From NCBI GenBank assembly GCA_009924965.1, contig RFQN01000014.1, positions 1 to 14,550 of the forward strand: a DNA stretch of 14,550 nt, written 5' to 3'. Positions 1 through 6,862 of this stretch are shown here, in pieces. Source of the DNA: Verrucomicrobiota bacterium. GTDB lineage: Bacteria > Verrucomicrobiota > Verrucomicrobiia > Opitutales > UBA953. The notes below the pieces were generated by a model. That model made no database searches. It had not been told where the DNA came from and saw only the letters and a program-made list of their open reading frames with translations. A program made the position numbers and the translations under genes. Every line of letters begins with the position of its first letter. The first letter of the stretch is position 1.

Positions 1-369
1 ACGGCTGACAGGGTGGAGCGTGGTCTCACCCCGCCGGACGCGATTAACTATGTCACGACGAAGCCCGATGGTACGTTCGTGGTGCAGATGAACGACGCGC
101 GCATCGGCAATAAGATCGAACTCCTGGCAGCCCGTAAGTCCAAGACGCCTGGCGGCTACGCGGTCGTGCAGTTCGACTTCCGGAACGGCGCTTTCCTGGG
201 CCAGAACATCAACGTCAGCTTTGAATGGCTTTCGGCCAACGGCCAGGTCACCGAACGCCAAGACAACTGGGTGCCCACGCTCCTGGAGCCGGGTGCCATC
301 AAGACCGTGACCGCGACGGCCCTCAAGGCCGAGTCGGCCGAGTGCCGCCTGCGCCTGATTTCTCGATAA
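1..369 (+). CDS. YcfL-like (DUF1425) periplasmic/lipoprotein protein, 5' partial
   Basis: The reading frame is open from the first base of the window to the TAA at 367-369, so the gene is cut at its 5' end. The GTG at 13 is only the first in-window candidate start. The visible part is about 122 residues and resembles the DUF1425/YcfL family: a beta-rich domain with a VQFDFRN strand, then FEWLSANGQ, then a W-P-x-L-x-PG turn and a terminal CRLRLI strand. Family members usually carry an N-terminal lipoprotein signal, which would lie outside the window. It sits 21 bp upstream of lpoB on the same strand. The same pairing is known in enterobacteria (ycfL next to lpoB), which supports both calls. 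Exact function is unknown; a role alongside LpoB in the envelope is inference from context. Confidence 0.72.
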   Translation, partial: TADRVERGLTPPDAINYVTTKPDGTFVVQMNDARIGNKIELLAARKSKTPGGYAVVQFDFRNGAFLGQNINVSFEWLSANGQVTERQDNWVPTLLEPGAIKTVTATALKAESAECRLRLISR

Positions 370-390
370 CCCCACCACGCTTTCCTCCCC

Positions 391-930
391 ATGAATAAGT
401 CCCTGTTGCTGGCTTTTGCGCTGCTCATCGTCGGTTGCGGTACCCCCGCGTCCTACAAAGACCCGAACGGCCGCGACCTCGTCGTCAGCCTCGACAAGGT
501 GAATATCCAGGACTTCGCCAACGCTGGGTCGGCGATGCTCCAGTCGATGGTCCAGTCCAAGGCCTTTGACCGTAAGGATCCGCCCGTGCTCCAGCTCGGT
601 CAAATCCTCAACGACACCACGAACAATTTCGACACCAGCCTGCTGCTCTCGAAGATCACCATGCCGCTCGTCAACGCCGGCCGCATCCAGTTGCTCGAGA
701 GCGACCCCGTGGCCAGCGCCGCCCGCGCGGCTACCCCGGGTGCCAAGGTCCCCGTTGCTGAGTTCGTGTTGAAGGGCAAGATCCTCGAAGACCGCGCCAA
801 TGCCGGCAGTACGCGTCAGGCCTCCTACATCTTCCAGCTCACGCTGGTCGACGTCCGCACGAGCTTGGCCGTCTGGGCCAAGGAAGAGACCGTCACCAAG
901 GCGGGCTCCAAGAATTCCGTCGGCTTCTAA
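391..930 (+). CDS. lpoB: Penicillin-binding protein activator LpoB-like lipoprotein
   Basis: This 179-residue protein has a lipoprotein signal peptide: a hydrophobic run after MNKS and a lipobox IVGC with the acylated cysteine at residue 16. The mature part matches the LpoB pattern: a segment after FANAGSAMLQSMVQS, then PVLQLGQILNDTTNNFDTS, then an alpha/beta unit with NAGRIQLLE, and a final strand ending in LAVWAKEE. In Escherichia coli LpoB is an outer-membrane lipoprotein that activates the bifunctional peptidoglycan synthase PBP1b; the same role here is inferred from family. No PBP gene lies in the window. The start at 391 is set by the signal peptide. No Shine-Dalgarno is visible, and the leader is pyrimidine-rich (TTTCCTCCCC before ATG). 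It probably shares a transcript with the upstream DUF1425 gene, ending at the hairpin at 961-999. Confidence 0.85.
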   Translation: MNKSLLLAFALLIVGCGTPASYKDPNGRDLVVSLDKVNIQDFANAGSAMLQSMVQSKAFDRKDPPVLQLGQILNDTTNNFDTSLLLSKITMPLVNAGRIQLLESDPVASAARAATPGAKVPVAEFVLKGKILEDRANAGSTRQASYIFQLTLVDVRTSLAVWAKEETVTKAGSKNSVGF

Positions 931-960
931 GGCATCTCCGCTGGGAGTTTGACCTTTCCG

Positions 961-999
961 CGACCTGCGTCTCCTTCGGGGGATGCAGGTCGACTTTTT
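961..999 (+). terminator. UUCG-capped intrinsic terminator overlapping the next gene's start codon
   Basis: Bases 961-974 pair with 979-992 to give an uninterrupted 14-bp stem (two G-U pairs in RNA) closed by a C-UUCG-G tetraloop at 975-978. A T5 run at 995-999 follows two bases later. It lies 30 bp after the lpoB stop, so it has the architecture of a Rho-independent terminator for the DUF1425-lpoB unit. Its 3' arm contains the ATG (983-985) of the FAD oxidoreductase gene. It could therefore instead, or also, act as an attenuator or translation-blocking hairpin for that gene. Confidence 0.8.
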
Positions 1000-2017
1000 G
1001 ATCGTGGGCCAAGGCTTGGCGGGCACTTTGCTCGCGCAGGCGTTGCGGGCCCGCGGCCAGAAGGTCGCGGTGGTCGACGATGGCTGGAAGTCCGCAGCCT
1101 CGCAGGTCGCGGCGGGCCTCATGACTCCGCTCACTGGCCGGCGCTTCACGCTCACGCCGTCGTATCCGGAGCTCGTCGCCTTCGCCGAGCGCCGGTTGAC
1201 CGAGCTGGGAGTCTTCCGCCCGACTTCGGTTTACCGGATGTTCGCCGACGACGAACAGAAGGAGAAGGGGCAGAAGCGCGCGGCCATGCCGGCGTACGCG
1301 CCTTTCATCGAGCGCGTCACAGCGGGGCAGGGTGAACTCGATGCCGGGCTCACAGATGCTCTCGGCGGCGTGCTCATGCGCGGCGCTTGGGTTGACCTGA
1401 AGAAACTCTTGGCCGACGAGCGGGCCCGCTTGGAGGCCGATGGCGCCTTGGTGATCGCGGACTTCCAGCCCGATGAGGTGCAGTCACAGGCCGAGGGGGT
1501 CGTCTGGCGGACGATCCAGGCCCGTGGGGTGGTCTACTGCGACGGGTATAAGTCCGCGCAGCGGGGGCCGTTCCGGTATCTGCCTTGGCAACCCGCCAAG
1601 GGAGAGGCCGTTTCCTTGCGTTCAGATGCCCCGCAGAAGCCTTTTATCCTCAATCGCGAGGGTTGGGCCCTCCCGCTGGGTCAAGGGCTCTGGCGGACCG
1701 GGACGAACTGGGCTTGGGATCAGCTGGATGAGGTCCCGACGGAGGTCCAGCGGGAGAAACTGCTGAAGCGCTTCCGAGGCTACTTTGGCCAAGAGGTCTC
1801 TGTCGAAGTCACCGCCCATGTGGCTGGGGTCCGGCCGTGTACTGCAGACAACCTCCCTCTGCTGGGCTCGCACCCGACTGAGGCGCACACGCACCTCTTC
1901 AACGGGTTGGGGCCGCGCGGGACCGTGTGGGCGCCGGTCTTGGCGGAAGAGATGGCCGCGTACCTCGAGGCCGGACAGCCGATCCGGCCCGAGGTTAACC
2001 TCCGGCGTTTCTCCTGA
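983..2017 (+). CDS. FAD-dependent oxidoreductase, DAO (D-amino-acid/glycine oxidase-like) family
   Basis: This 344-residue protein opens with a Rossmann FAD-binding strand and GQGLAG (residues 9-14, GxGxxG), with an acidic pair at the end of the second strand (D32, D33). Residues 39-50 (ASQVAAGLMTPL) match the S-x-x-x-A-G-x-x-x-P region of the DAO fold. The C-terminus has the matching G-V-R-P-x-T-x-D-x-x-P-L-L-G motif and a G-L-G-P-R-G-T-x-x-A-P segment that contacts FAD. The family oxidises amines or amino acids using FAD; the substrate cannot be read from the sequence. The Rossmann fold begins at residue 3, and an in-frame stop at 950-952 leaves ATG 983 as the only sensible start. That ATG lies inside a stable hairpin and has no properly spaced Shine-Dalgarno. 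The gene ends 14 bp from the convergent sulfatase gene. Confidence 0.8.
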   Translation: MQVDFLIVGQGLAGTLLAQALRARGQKVAVVDDGWKSAASQVAAGLMTPLTGRRFTLTPSYPELVAFAERRLTELGVFRPTSVYRMFADDEQKEKGQKRAAMPAYAPFIERVTAGQGELDAGLTDALGGVLMRGAWVDLKKLLADERARLEADGALVIADFQPDEVQSQAEGVVWRTIQARGVVYCDGYKSAQRGPFRYLPWQPAKGEAVSLRSDAPQKPFILNREGWALPLGQGLWRTGTNWAWDQLDEVPTEVQREKLLKRFRGYFGQEVSVEVTAHVAGVRPCTADNLPLLGSHPTEAHTHLFNGLGPRGTVWAPVLAEEMAAYLEAGQPIRPEVNLRRFS

Positions 2018-2031
2018 AGCGGCCTGGCGGC

Positions 2032-3447
2032 TTATTTGCCGTTCTTGCCGCCCTTACCGCCGCCTTGACCCTGGCCTTTGCCGCCCTTGCCGCCGCCGCG
2101 TTGCTCACGGGCATTGGGGTCGTAGGCAGGGTTGGGTTCATTGGCGAGGAACGCACCGGTGTCCTTCTGCCAGGCGAGTAGCTGTTTCTTCAGCTCCTCG
2201 ACTTTGGCTGGCTCTTGCTTGGCGAGGTCCTTGCTTTCGTCCGGGTCCTTGCGCACGTCGTAGAGCTCGAAGGTTGGGCCGGCGAATTTCTCGATGAGTT
2301 TGTAGTCACCGGCACGGAGGAGGCTCATGGGTTCGCCTTTGCCGATGTAGCAAGGGAAGTGCCAGTAGATGGCCGAACGGCCGAGGGGCGCGCCGGTACG
2401 CACTTGCTTGAGCAGGCTGAGGCCGTCGGTGGGTTGGTCTTTAGGCAGGGGGGCGCCGACGGCCTCGAGGATCGTGGGCATGAAGTCGATGCTCGCGACG
2501 GGTTCGTCGAACGTCTTGCCGGCGGGGATGACGCCTGGCCAGCTGATGGCGCCCGGGACGCGTAGGCCACCTTCGTAGAGCAGGCCTTTGCTGCCGCGGA
2601 GCGAGCCGACGACATAAGGCAGGCCGCCGTTGTCCGAGGTGAAGATCACCAGCGTGTCTTTGGTCAGGCCCATGGCTTCGAGCTTGGCCAGGATGCGGCC
2701 GATGCTGGCGTCGACGGCCTCGACGGTCGCGGCGTATTCAGGAGTGATGCCTTTGTCGGCTCCGGTCGGCGTCTTGGCTTTGTATTTGGCGACGAGCGCG
2801 GGCTTCGGGTCGAACGGTTCGTGCACGGAGTGCTCGGCGTAGTAGAGGAAGAACGGCTTGGACTTGTTCTTGTCCATCCAAGCCAGAGCCTCGTCGCAGA
2901 GGGCGTCGGAGAGGTAGCGGCCTTTGCCGTCCATGTAGGCGTCCTTGGCGAAGCCCACGTCGTCGGGACGGACGTAGATATCAAAACCGCGACCGGTCGG
3001 GTTGCCGGTCGAGCCATTGCGGCCGCGGCCGAGGTTCCACATGCCGACCAGCGCGGTGGCGTAGCCTTGGCCGTGCAGGACGTCGGCGACGGTCTTGGTG
3101 CCGGCCGGCAGCTCGTCGTTGCCGCGCGTCGACATCACCTTCATGTGGGGCTGGCCGGGCGCATAGCGCTCATCGACGACCGTGTAGACGCCGTGCCGCG
3201 AGGGGTATTGTCCGGTCAGCAGGCAGGCCCGCGTCGGTGCGCAGTTGGGCGCGCTGGCGTAGCACTGGGAGAAGATCGCCCCGGAGCGGGCGAGCTTGTC
3301 GATGTTCGGCGTGTCGATGTAGCGGTTGCCGACGAAGCCGGGGTCGCGCCAGCCCATGTCGTCGATCAAGATGAGGACGACGTTGGGCTGACGGGCCGCA
3401 GCGAGGGCGGCGCCGAGCAGCAGGGCGAGGGTGAGGAGGCGGCGCAT
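2032..3447 (-). CDS. Secreted formylglycine-dependent sulfatase (arylsulfatase family)
   Basis: The protein is 471 residues. A signal peptide (MRRLLTLALLLGAALAAA) is followed directly by the sulfatase core strand QPNVVLILIDDMG, with metal ligands D29 and D30. The sulfatase signature C-A-P-T-R lies at residues 69-73; C69 should be converted to formylglycine, so it is a Cys-type enzyme. Further family features are TSDNGG and the K-x-x-L-Y-E-G-G-L-R-V-P segment. It would hydrolyse sulfate esters outside the cytoplasm; the substrate is unknown. The start was set at the signal peptide. A longer in-frame opening reaches 3831, but it only overlaps the upstream gene. The ATG follows the TGA of the metallophosphoesterase gene by two bases (TGACCATG), indicating translational coupling. 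The last 21 residues form a Gly/Lys/Gln tail that is unusual for the family. Confidence 0.92.
   Translation of the reverse strand: MRRLLTLALLLGAALAAARQPNVVLILIDDMGWRDPGFVGNRYIDTPNIDKLARSGAIFSQCYASAPNCAPTRACLLTGQYPSRHGVYTVVDERYAPGQPHMKVMSTRGNDELPAGTKTVADVLHGQGYATALVGMWNLGRGRNGSTGNPTGRGFDIYVRPDDVGFAKDAYMDGKGRYLSDALCDEALAWMDKNKSKPFFLYYAEHSVHEPFDPKPALVAKYKAKTPTGADKGITPEYAATVEAVDASIGRILAKLEAMGLTKDTLVIFTSDNGGLPYVVGSLRGSKGLLYEGGLRVPGAISWPGVIPAGKTFDEPVASIDFMPTILEAVGAPLPKDQPTDGLSLLKQVRTGAPLGRSAIYWHFPCYIGKGEPMSLLRAGDYKLIEKFAGPTFELYDVRKDPDESKDLAKQEPAKVEELKKQLLAWQKDTGAFLANEPNPAYDPNAREQRGGGKGGKGQGQGGGKGGKNGK
2035..2097 (-). other. Gly/Lys-rich C-terminal tail of the sulfatase
   Basis: These codons specify residues 451-471 of the sulfatase, made only of Gly, Lys, Gln and one Asn, in short GGGKGGK-like units. 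The tail follows the folded domain and has no hydrophobic residues. Its composition resembles the linker in the neighbouring metallophosphoesterase at 4881-4934. A flexible cationic surface-binding tail is inference. Confidence 0.7.
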
Positions 3448-3449
3448 GG

Positions 3450-5078
3450 TCAGGCGGTGCGGGGTTTGACGTCGTAGGCGTGCGCCACCATGCAGTGGCG
3501 GGTTTCCTTGGTTTCGTCCTTGGGCAGGAAGCAACGCACGTATTCGACCTTGGTCTGTTGCGGTGAGACGCTCACGCGCAGGTAGCCGGAGCTCGGCAGC
3601 TTGGTGCCGGATTGGTAGCGGTCCTCGTTGTAGGCGACGTAGCCGTGGTCGGAAGGCATGGGGACCTCTTGGTAGACGATGCCGTCCTTCTCCTGTTTGC
3701 AGTAGAGGTGGTCGTGGCCCTGGAAGAACACGTTGACCTTGTGCTTCACCATGAGCTGGTGGATGGGCAGTTCCCAGCCGGGGCGCTTCTCCTTGAAGGT
3801 GCCTTCGCCGCGCTTGCCTTGGCCGCCCCATTCGTAGAGGTCGGCCTCGTCCACGCCGCCGCGGCCCGAGCCGAGCACGTGGTGCGCGAAGACGAACTTG
3901 TACTTAGCCTTGCTGGTCTCGAGGGTACGCTTGAGCCACTGGTACTGGGCGTCGCCGATCGTGATGCCCCACCAGTCGCGGTTCTTCTTGTCGTCGCCCT
4001 TGGTGCTCTTGGCCTTTTCGCCGAAGCCGCTGTCGACCAGCGCGGGCGAATGCCAGTAGTTGTCGAGGATGACGAACAAGGCGTCGCCCCAGGTCCAGGC
4101 GCAGTAGGATTTGAGCGGGCCGATGCCCTTCAGGTTTTCCTGGCAACCCGTATAGAACCCGTCGTGCCCGACGGTCGGGAAGAGGCGGTTCCGCGCCAGT
4201 TGGACGCCGACGGCGACGTCATGGCGCTCGTCTTCCTGCTGGTAGTTGAACAGCGAGCCCTGCTCGTGGTTGCCGTTCATGAGGAAGACGCCGGCTTGTT
4301 GGCCGATGAGCCCGAGGAACGGCCGTTGCAGCAGGTAGGGTTGCGTCAAGGCGGCGGGCGCTACGGTGCGCACCTTGTCCACGCTGAAGTCGTCACCGAT
4401 GCAGATGTGGAAATCCGGGCGTTCCGCGGCGGCCGCTTGTAGCGTGCGGGCATACAGGTCCGGGTGGCTGCTTTGCGGGCGTTCCGGATGGGAGTCGCCT
4501 TGGATCGTGAAGACGAACGAGGAGCCTGGGGCGCGTTGCGTGGCGAAGCGGCATTCGGGCCGAGCCGCGAAGGCGCCGCCGCCGGCTTTGCGCGACTGCA
4601 GGCGGTAGTGGTATTCCGTGTTCGGTGCGAGTTGGTCGATGACCACTTCGACGGGTTCGCCTTTCGGGAAGGTGAGGGGGCCAACCTTGCGCGTGTACTT
4701 ACCCGGAGCCACGCCGAGCTCGAGGAAGCCTTCCATGGCTTCGCTGGCGAGGAAACTGGCGGTCACGCTTTTGTCTGAGGCACGGCCGAGGATGAGCGAA
4801 AGCCGCGAGTATTCCGCGAGCGACTCAGGCAGGACGTATTCGCCTTGGAAGGAAGGACCGCGCGCCTTGCTCTGGTCTTCGCCGCCACCACCGCCGCCTT
4901 TGCCCTTGCCGCCGCCTTTGCCTTTCTTGTCTCCTTCGGCGGCATGGAGGATGGTCCAGCCGCAGGTCAGCGCCATCAAGCCGAGGAAGTGGCGGCGCGC
5001 TACCATGCTGAAATCTTTGGCCGGCACGAAGAAGGGGTTCGGACGTGCGGACGGGTCGTTCGGAGGGGTGGAACTCAT
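3450..5078 (-). CDS. Tat-exported calcineurin-like metallophosphoesterase
   Basis: The protein is 542 residues. A twin-arginine signal (A-R28-R29-H-F-L, then a hydrophobic stretch ending HAA near residue 47) is preceded by a 24-residue polar N-region. Next come a Gly/Lys-rich linker (49-66), a probable beta-sandwich domain like that of purple acid phosphatases (about 84-180, ending LAPNTEYHYRL), and the catalytic domain. All metallophosphoesterase motifs are visible: D195-S-H197, G-D-D at 228-230, G-N-H-E at 269-272, H399/H400 and G-H-D-H at 454-457. The enzyme should bind two metals and hydrolyse phosphoesters in the periplasm or outside. Its specificity is unknown. Met25 is a possible alternative start, but the longer form has an AGGA sequence ten bases before ATG 5078. 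It lies between two sulfatase genes and is coupled to the downstream one. Confidence 0.88.
   Translation of the reverse strand: MSSTPPNDPSARPNPFFVPAKDFSMVARRHFLGLMALTCGWTILHAAEGDKKGKGGGKGKGGGGGGEDQSKARGPSFQGEYVLPESLAEYSRLSLILGRASDKSVTASFLASEAMEGFLELGVAPGKYTRKVGPLTFPKGEPVEVVIDQLAPNTEYHYRLQSRKAGGGAFAARPECRFATQRAPGSSFVFTIQGDSHPERPQSSHPDLYARTLQAAAAERPDFHICIGDDFSVDKVRTVAPAALTQPYLLQRPFLGLIGQQAGVFLMNGNHEQGSLFNYQQEDERHDVAVGVQLARNRLFPTVGHDGFYTGCQENLKGIGPLKSYCAWTWGDALFVILDNYWHSPALVDSGFGEKAKSTKGDDKKNRDWWGITIGDAQYQWLKRTLETSKAKYKFVFAHHVLGSGRGGVDEADLYEWGGQGKRGEGTFKEKRPGWELPIHQLMVKHKVNVFFQGHDHLYCKQEKDGIVYQEVPMPSDHGYVAYNEDRYQSGTKLPSSGYLRVSVSPQQTKVEYVRCFLPKDETKETRHCMVAHAYDVKPRTA
4881..4934 (-). other. Gly/Lys low-complexity linker in the metallophosphoesterase
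   Basis: Codons for residues 49-66, immediately after the predicted Tat signal peptide, specify only Gly and Lys apart from one Asp near the start, and end in six consecutive Gly. The repetitive codons (GGC/GGT and AAG) could be slippage-prone. After export this would be the mature N-terminus, so the cationic linker would be exposed. Confidence 0.65.
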
Positions 5079-5092
5079 GGCGAGTAGGTCCT

Positions 5093-5101
5093 ATAATAAT
5101 A
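5093..5101 (-). promoter_or_regulatory. Candidate -10 region for the metallophosphoesterase-sulfatase unit
   Basis: Read on the minus strand this is TATTATTAT, an AT-rich island in GC-rich DNA, ending 14 bases before the ATG at 5078. The TATTAT at 5098-5093 is a reasonable -10 box. The only hexamer 17 bp upstream (TTCCTT) is a poor -35. The location, just after the upstream gene's hairpin at 5127-5146, fits a separate promoter. Confidence 0.35.
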
Positions 5102-5126
5102 CCACTTTCTACCTTAAGGAATGGTT

Positions 5127-5146
5127 AAGCCCACGGGGGTGGGCTT
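5127..5146 (-). terminator. Terminator-like hairpin after the second sulfatase gene
   Basis: AAGCCCAC (5127-5134) and GTGGGCTT (5139-5146) form a perfect 8-bp stem with a four-base loop. It begins four bases after the stop codon of the sulfatase gene at 5151. On the minus strand it is followed by only a weak T-rich stretch (AACCATTCCTT), so termination may be partial and allow read-through to the next gene. Confidence 0.5.
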
Positions 5147-5150
5147 CTGG

Positions 5151-6713
5151 CTATTTGGCCTTGGCCTTTTTGCCCGCGGCTTCGGGGTAGGGCTTCACCT
5201 GTGCTCGGAGGGCCCAGGCTTCCCAGAGGGCGGCGAGCTCCTTGACCTTGTCGGGCTGGGCTGCGGCGAGGTTCTGGAGTTCCGTGCGGTCCTGCTTGAG
5301 GTCGTAGAGCTCCCAGGGTCCGTTGCGGCCGGCGCGGACGAGCTTGAGGTCGCCGACGCGGACCGCGGCGTTGCCTTCGTGTTCCCAGTAGAGGCCTTCT
5401 CGGGGAATGGGCTGGTTGGCGAAGGCTGGGAGCAAGCTGCGTCCTTCGGGCGGCAAGACGGCGACGCCATTGCGTTCCTTCAGCGCAGGGGCGCCGGCGA
5501 CTTCAAGGCAGGTCGGGAGGATGTCGATCAGGTGGCCAGGCTGCGTGCGGAGTTCGTTGCGGGCCTTGATGCCGTTGGGCCAATGGGCGATCAGCGGTGT
5601 GGCGATGCCGCCTTCATGGTTGAAGTGTTTGTAACGTCGGAACGGCGTGTTCTGCAGGAAGGCCCAGCTTTCGCCGCAATACCACTCGGACTTCGCGTTC
5701 GCGGGGTTTCCTTCGGTGCGGCCGGCGATGCCGGACTCCGCGTTGCCGCCGTTGTCGCTGAGGAACAGGATCAAGGTGTTGTCGAGTTCACCGCGTTCTT
5801 TGAGTCCGGCGACTAGATCGCCGACGGCCTTGTCCATGTGCGCCACGGCAGCGGCATAGACGGCCATCAAGTGGTCGAACCGGTCTTTTTCATCCGCCGA
5901 GTAGTCGCTCCAGGCCTTGATCGCTTCCGGCCGCGGGGCGAGTTTCCAAGCTGGGTCGAGCAAGCCCAGTTCCTGTTGGCGGGCGAAGCGCTGGGTGCGC
6001 AGTTGGCCCCAGCCGGCGAGGTATTTGCCGCGGAACTTCGCGATCTCGTCCGCGGGGGCCTGCAGCGGAAAGTGCGGGGCATTGTGCGCGAGGTAGAGGA
6101 AGAAGGGTTTCTTGGCGGCGCGGGCTTCGTCGATGAACTTCAGTCCATAGGTCGTCCAGAGGTCGGTAGTGTACCAGTCCTTCGGCAGGCGTGGGTCGTC
6201 GTTGGCGATGGCTTGCCCATCCAGGAAGAGCTTCGCGCGGTTGGACCCCGCTTGATAGAAGCCGCCCGCGGGCGCGTTGAGGCTGCGGTCGAAGCCGCGG
6301 TTGGCTGGGGTCACGCCATGCTCTTGGCCCACGTGCCATTTGCCGCTCATCGCGGTGAAATATCCAGCGGGCTTGAGTTCTTCAGCGATGGTCGCGCAGC
6401 GTTCGTTGAGGTGGCCTTGGTAGCCAGGGGCGTTGCGGCTCTCCGTCATGTGCCCGACGCCGGTCTGGTGGGCGTAGAGCCCGGTGAGCAGGGAGGCGCG
6501 GGTCGGGCAGCAGCGGCCCGTGTTGTAGAACTGCGTGAAGCGCAGGCCGTTGGCCGCGAGCCGGTCGAGGTTCGGCGTGGGGATCTCGGACCCATAGCAC
6601 CCGATGTCGGAGAAGCCCATGTCATCGACCAAGATGACGACGATATTAGGCTGAGCGGCGAACGCTGGCAGGAGGGTGAACCAGGCCAGCAGGAGGGCGA
6701 GGAAGCGGGGCAT
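5151..6713 (-). CDS. Secreted formylglycine-dependent sulfatase (second copy, different subtype)
   Basis: The protein is 520 residues. A signal peptide (MPRFLALLLAWFTLLPAFA, likely cleaved before A20) leads into QPNIVVILVDDMG, with metal ligands D30 and D31. The active-site signature C68-C-P-T-R72 lies in GRCCPTRASLLTG, and C68 is the expected formylglycine residue. LFLSDNGGN and the NHEGGIATPLIAHWP segment are also typical. It is not a recent duplicate of the sulfatase at 2032: spacing and sequence differ widely outside the core motifs, so the two probably act on different sulfate esters. The C-terminus is short and basic (GKKAKAK). The ATG at 6713 fits the signal peptide and has AAAGG a few bases upstream, one of the few purine-rich leaders in the window. 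It is divergent from the DUF3800 gene. Confidence 0.92.
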   Translation of the reverse strand: MPRFLALLLAWFTLLPAFAAQPNIVVILVDDMGFSDIGCYGSEIPTPNLDRLAANGLRFTQFYNTGRCCPTRASLLTGLYAHQTGVGHMTESRNAPGYQGHLNERCATIAEELKPAGYFTAMSGKWHVGQEHGVTPANRGFDRSLNAPAGGFYQAGSNRAKLFLDGQAIANDDPRLPKDWYTTDLWTTYGLKFIDEARAAKKPFFLYLAHNAPHFPLQAPADEIAKFRGKYLAGWGQLRTQRFARQQELGLLDPAWKLAPRPEAIKAWSDYSADEKDRFDHLMAVYAAAVAHMDKAVGDLVAGLKERGELDNTLILFLSDNGGNAESGIAGRTEGNPANAKSEWYCGESWAFLQNTPFRRYKHFNHEGGIATPLIAHWPNGIKARNELRTQPGHLIDILPTCLEVAGAPALKERNGVAVLPPEGRSLLPAFANQPIPREGLYWEHEGNAAVRVGDLKLVRAGRNGPWELYDLKQDRTELQNLAAAQPDKVKELAALWEAWALRAQVKPYPEAAGKKAKAK

Positions 6714-6862
6714 AGAGCCTTTATGGGCAAAGCCCGAGAGAGGGGAAGCCGAAGGTTGGCTGCCTCCGAGGTATTTCAGGTGAAACGGGGCGGTTGACTT
6801 TAGGTGGCGAACACTAGGTCAGCTCGATTGAAGTTGGTGGGGGTTGGGTTCATCCATCCGTC
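6714..6862. other. Divergent intergenic region between the sulfatase and DUF3800 genes
   Basis: These 149 bp must hold promoters for both flanking genes. A TTGACT hexamer occurs at about 6793 on the plus strand but has no convincing -10 at normal spacing. A small GGGC-AAA-GCCC inverted repeat lies near 6724-6734, in the presumed leader of the sulfatase. I saw no operator-like long palindrome or riboswitch. Confidence 0.4.

Noticed and set aside
949..1335. Plus-strand frame starting before the FAD oxidoreductase
   Set aside because: It overlaps the oxidoreductase in another frame, has Arg/Gly-rich shadow composition and no family features.
2035..2097. Repetitive GCC/CTT pattern as a possible DNA repeat array
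   Set aside because: The units are irregular and are fully explained by Gly and Lys codons of the sulfatase tail.
3448..3831. N-terminal extension of the first sulfatase to a start at 3831
   Set aside because: The extension lies inside the metallophosphoesterase gene in another frame and has Arg/Pro-rich shadow composition. The signal peptide at 3447 marks the real start.
3612..4442. A 276-codon plus-strand frame opposite the metallophosphoesterase
   Set aside because: Valine/leucine-rich shadow translation opposite a gene with all catalytic motifs.
5838..6797. A 319-codon plus-strand frame opposite the second sulfatase
   Set aside because: Antisense shadow of a clear sulfatase gene; no domain and no plausible start signal.
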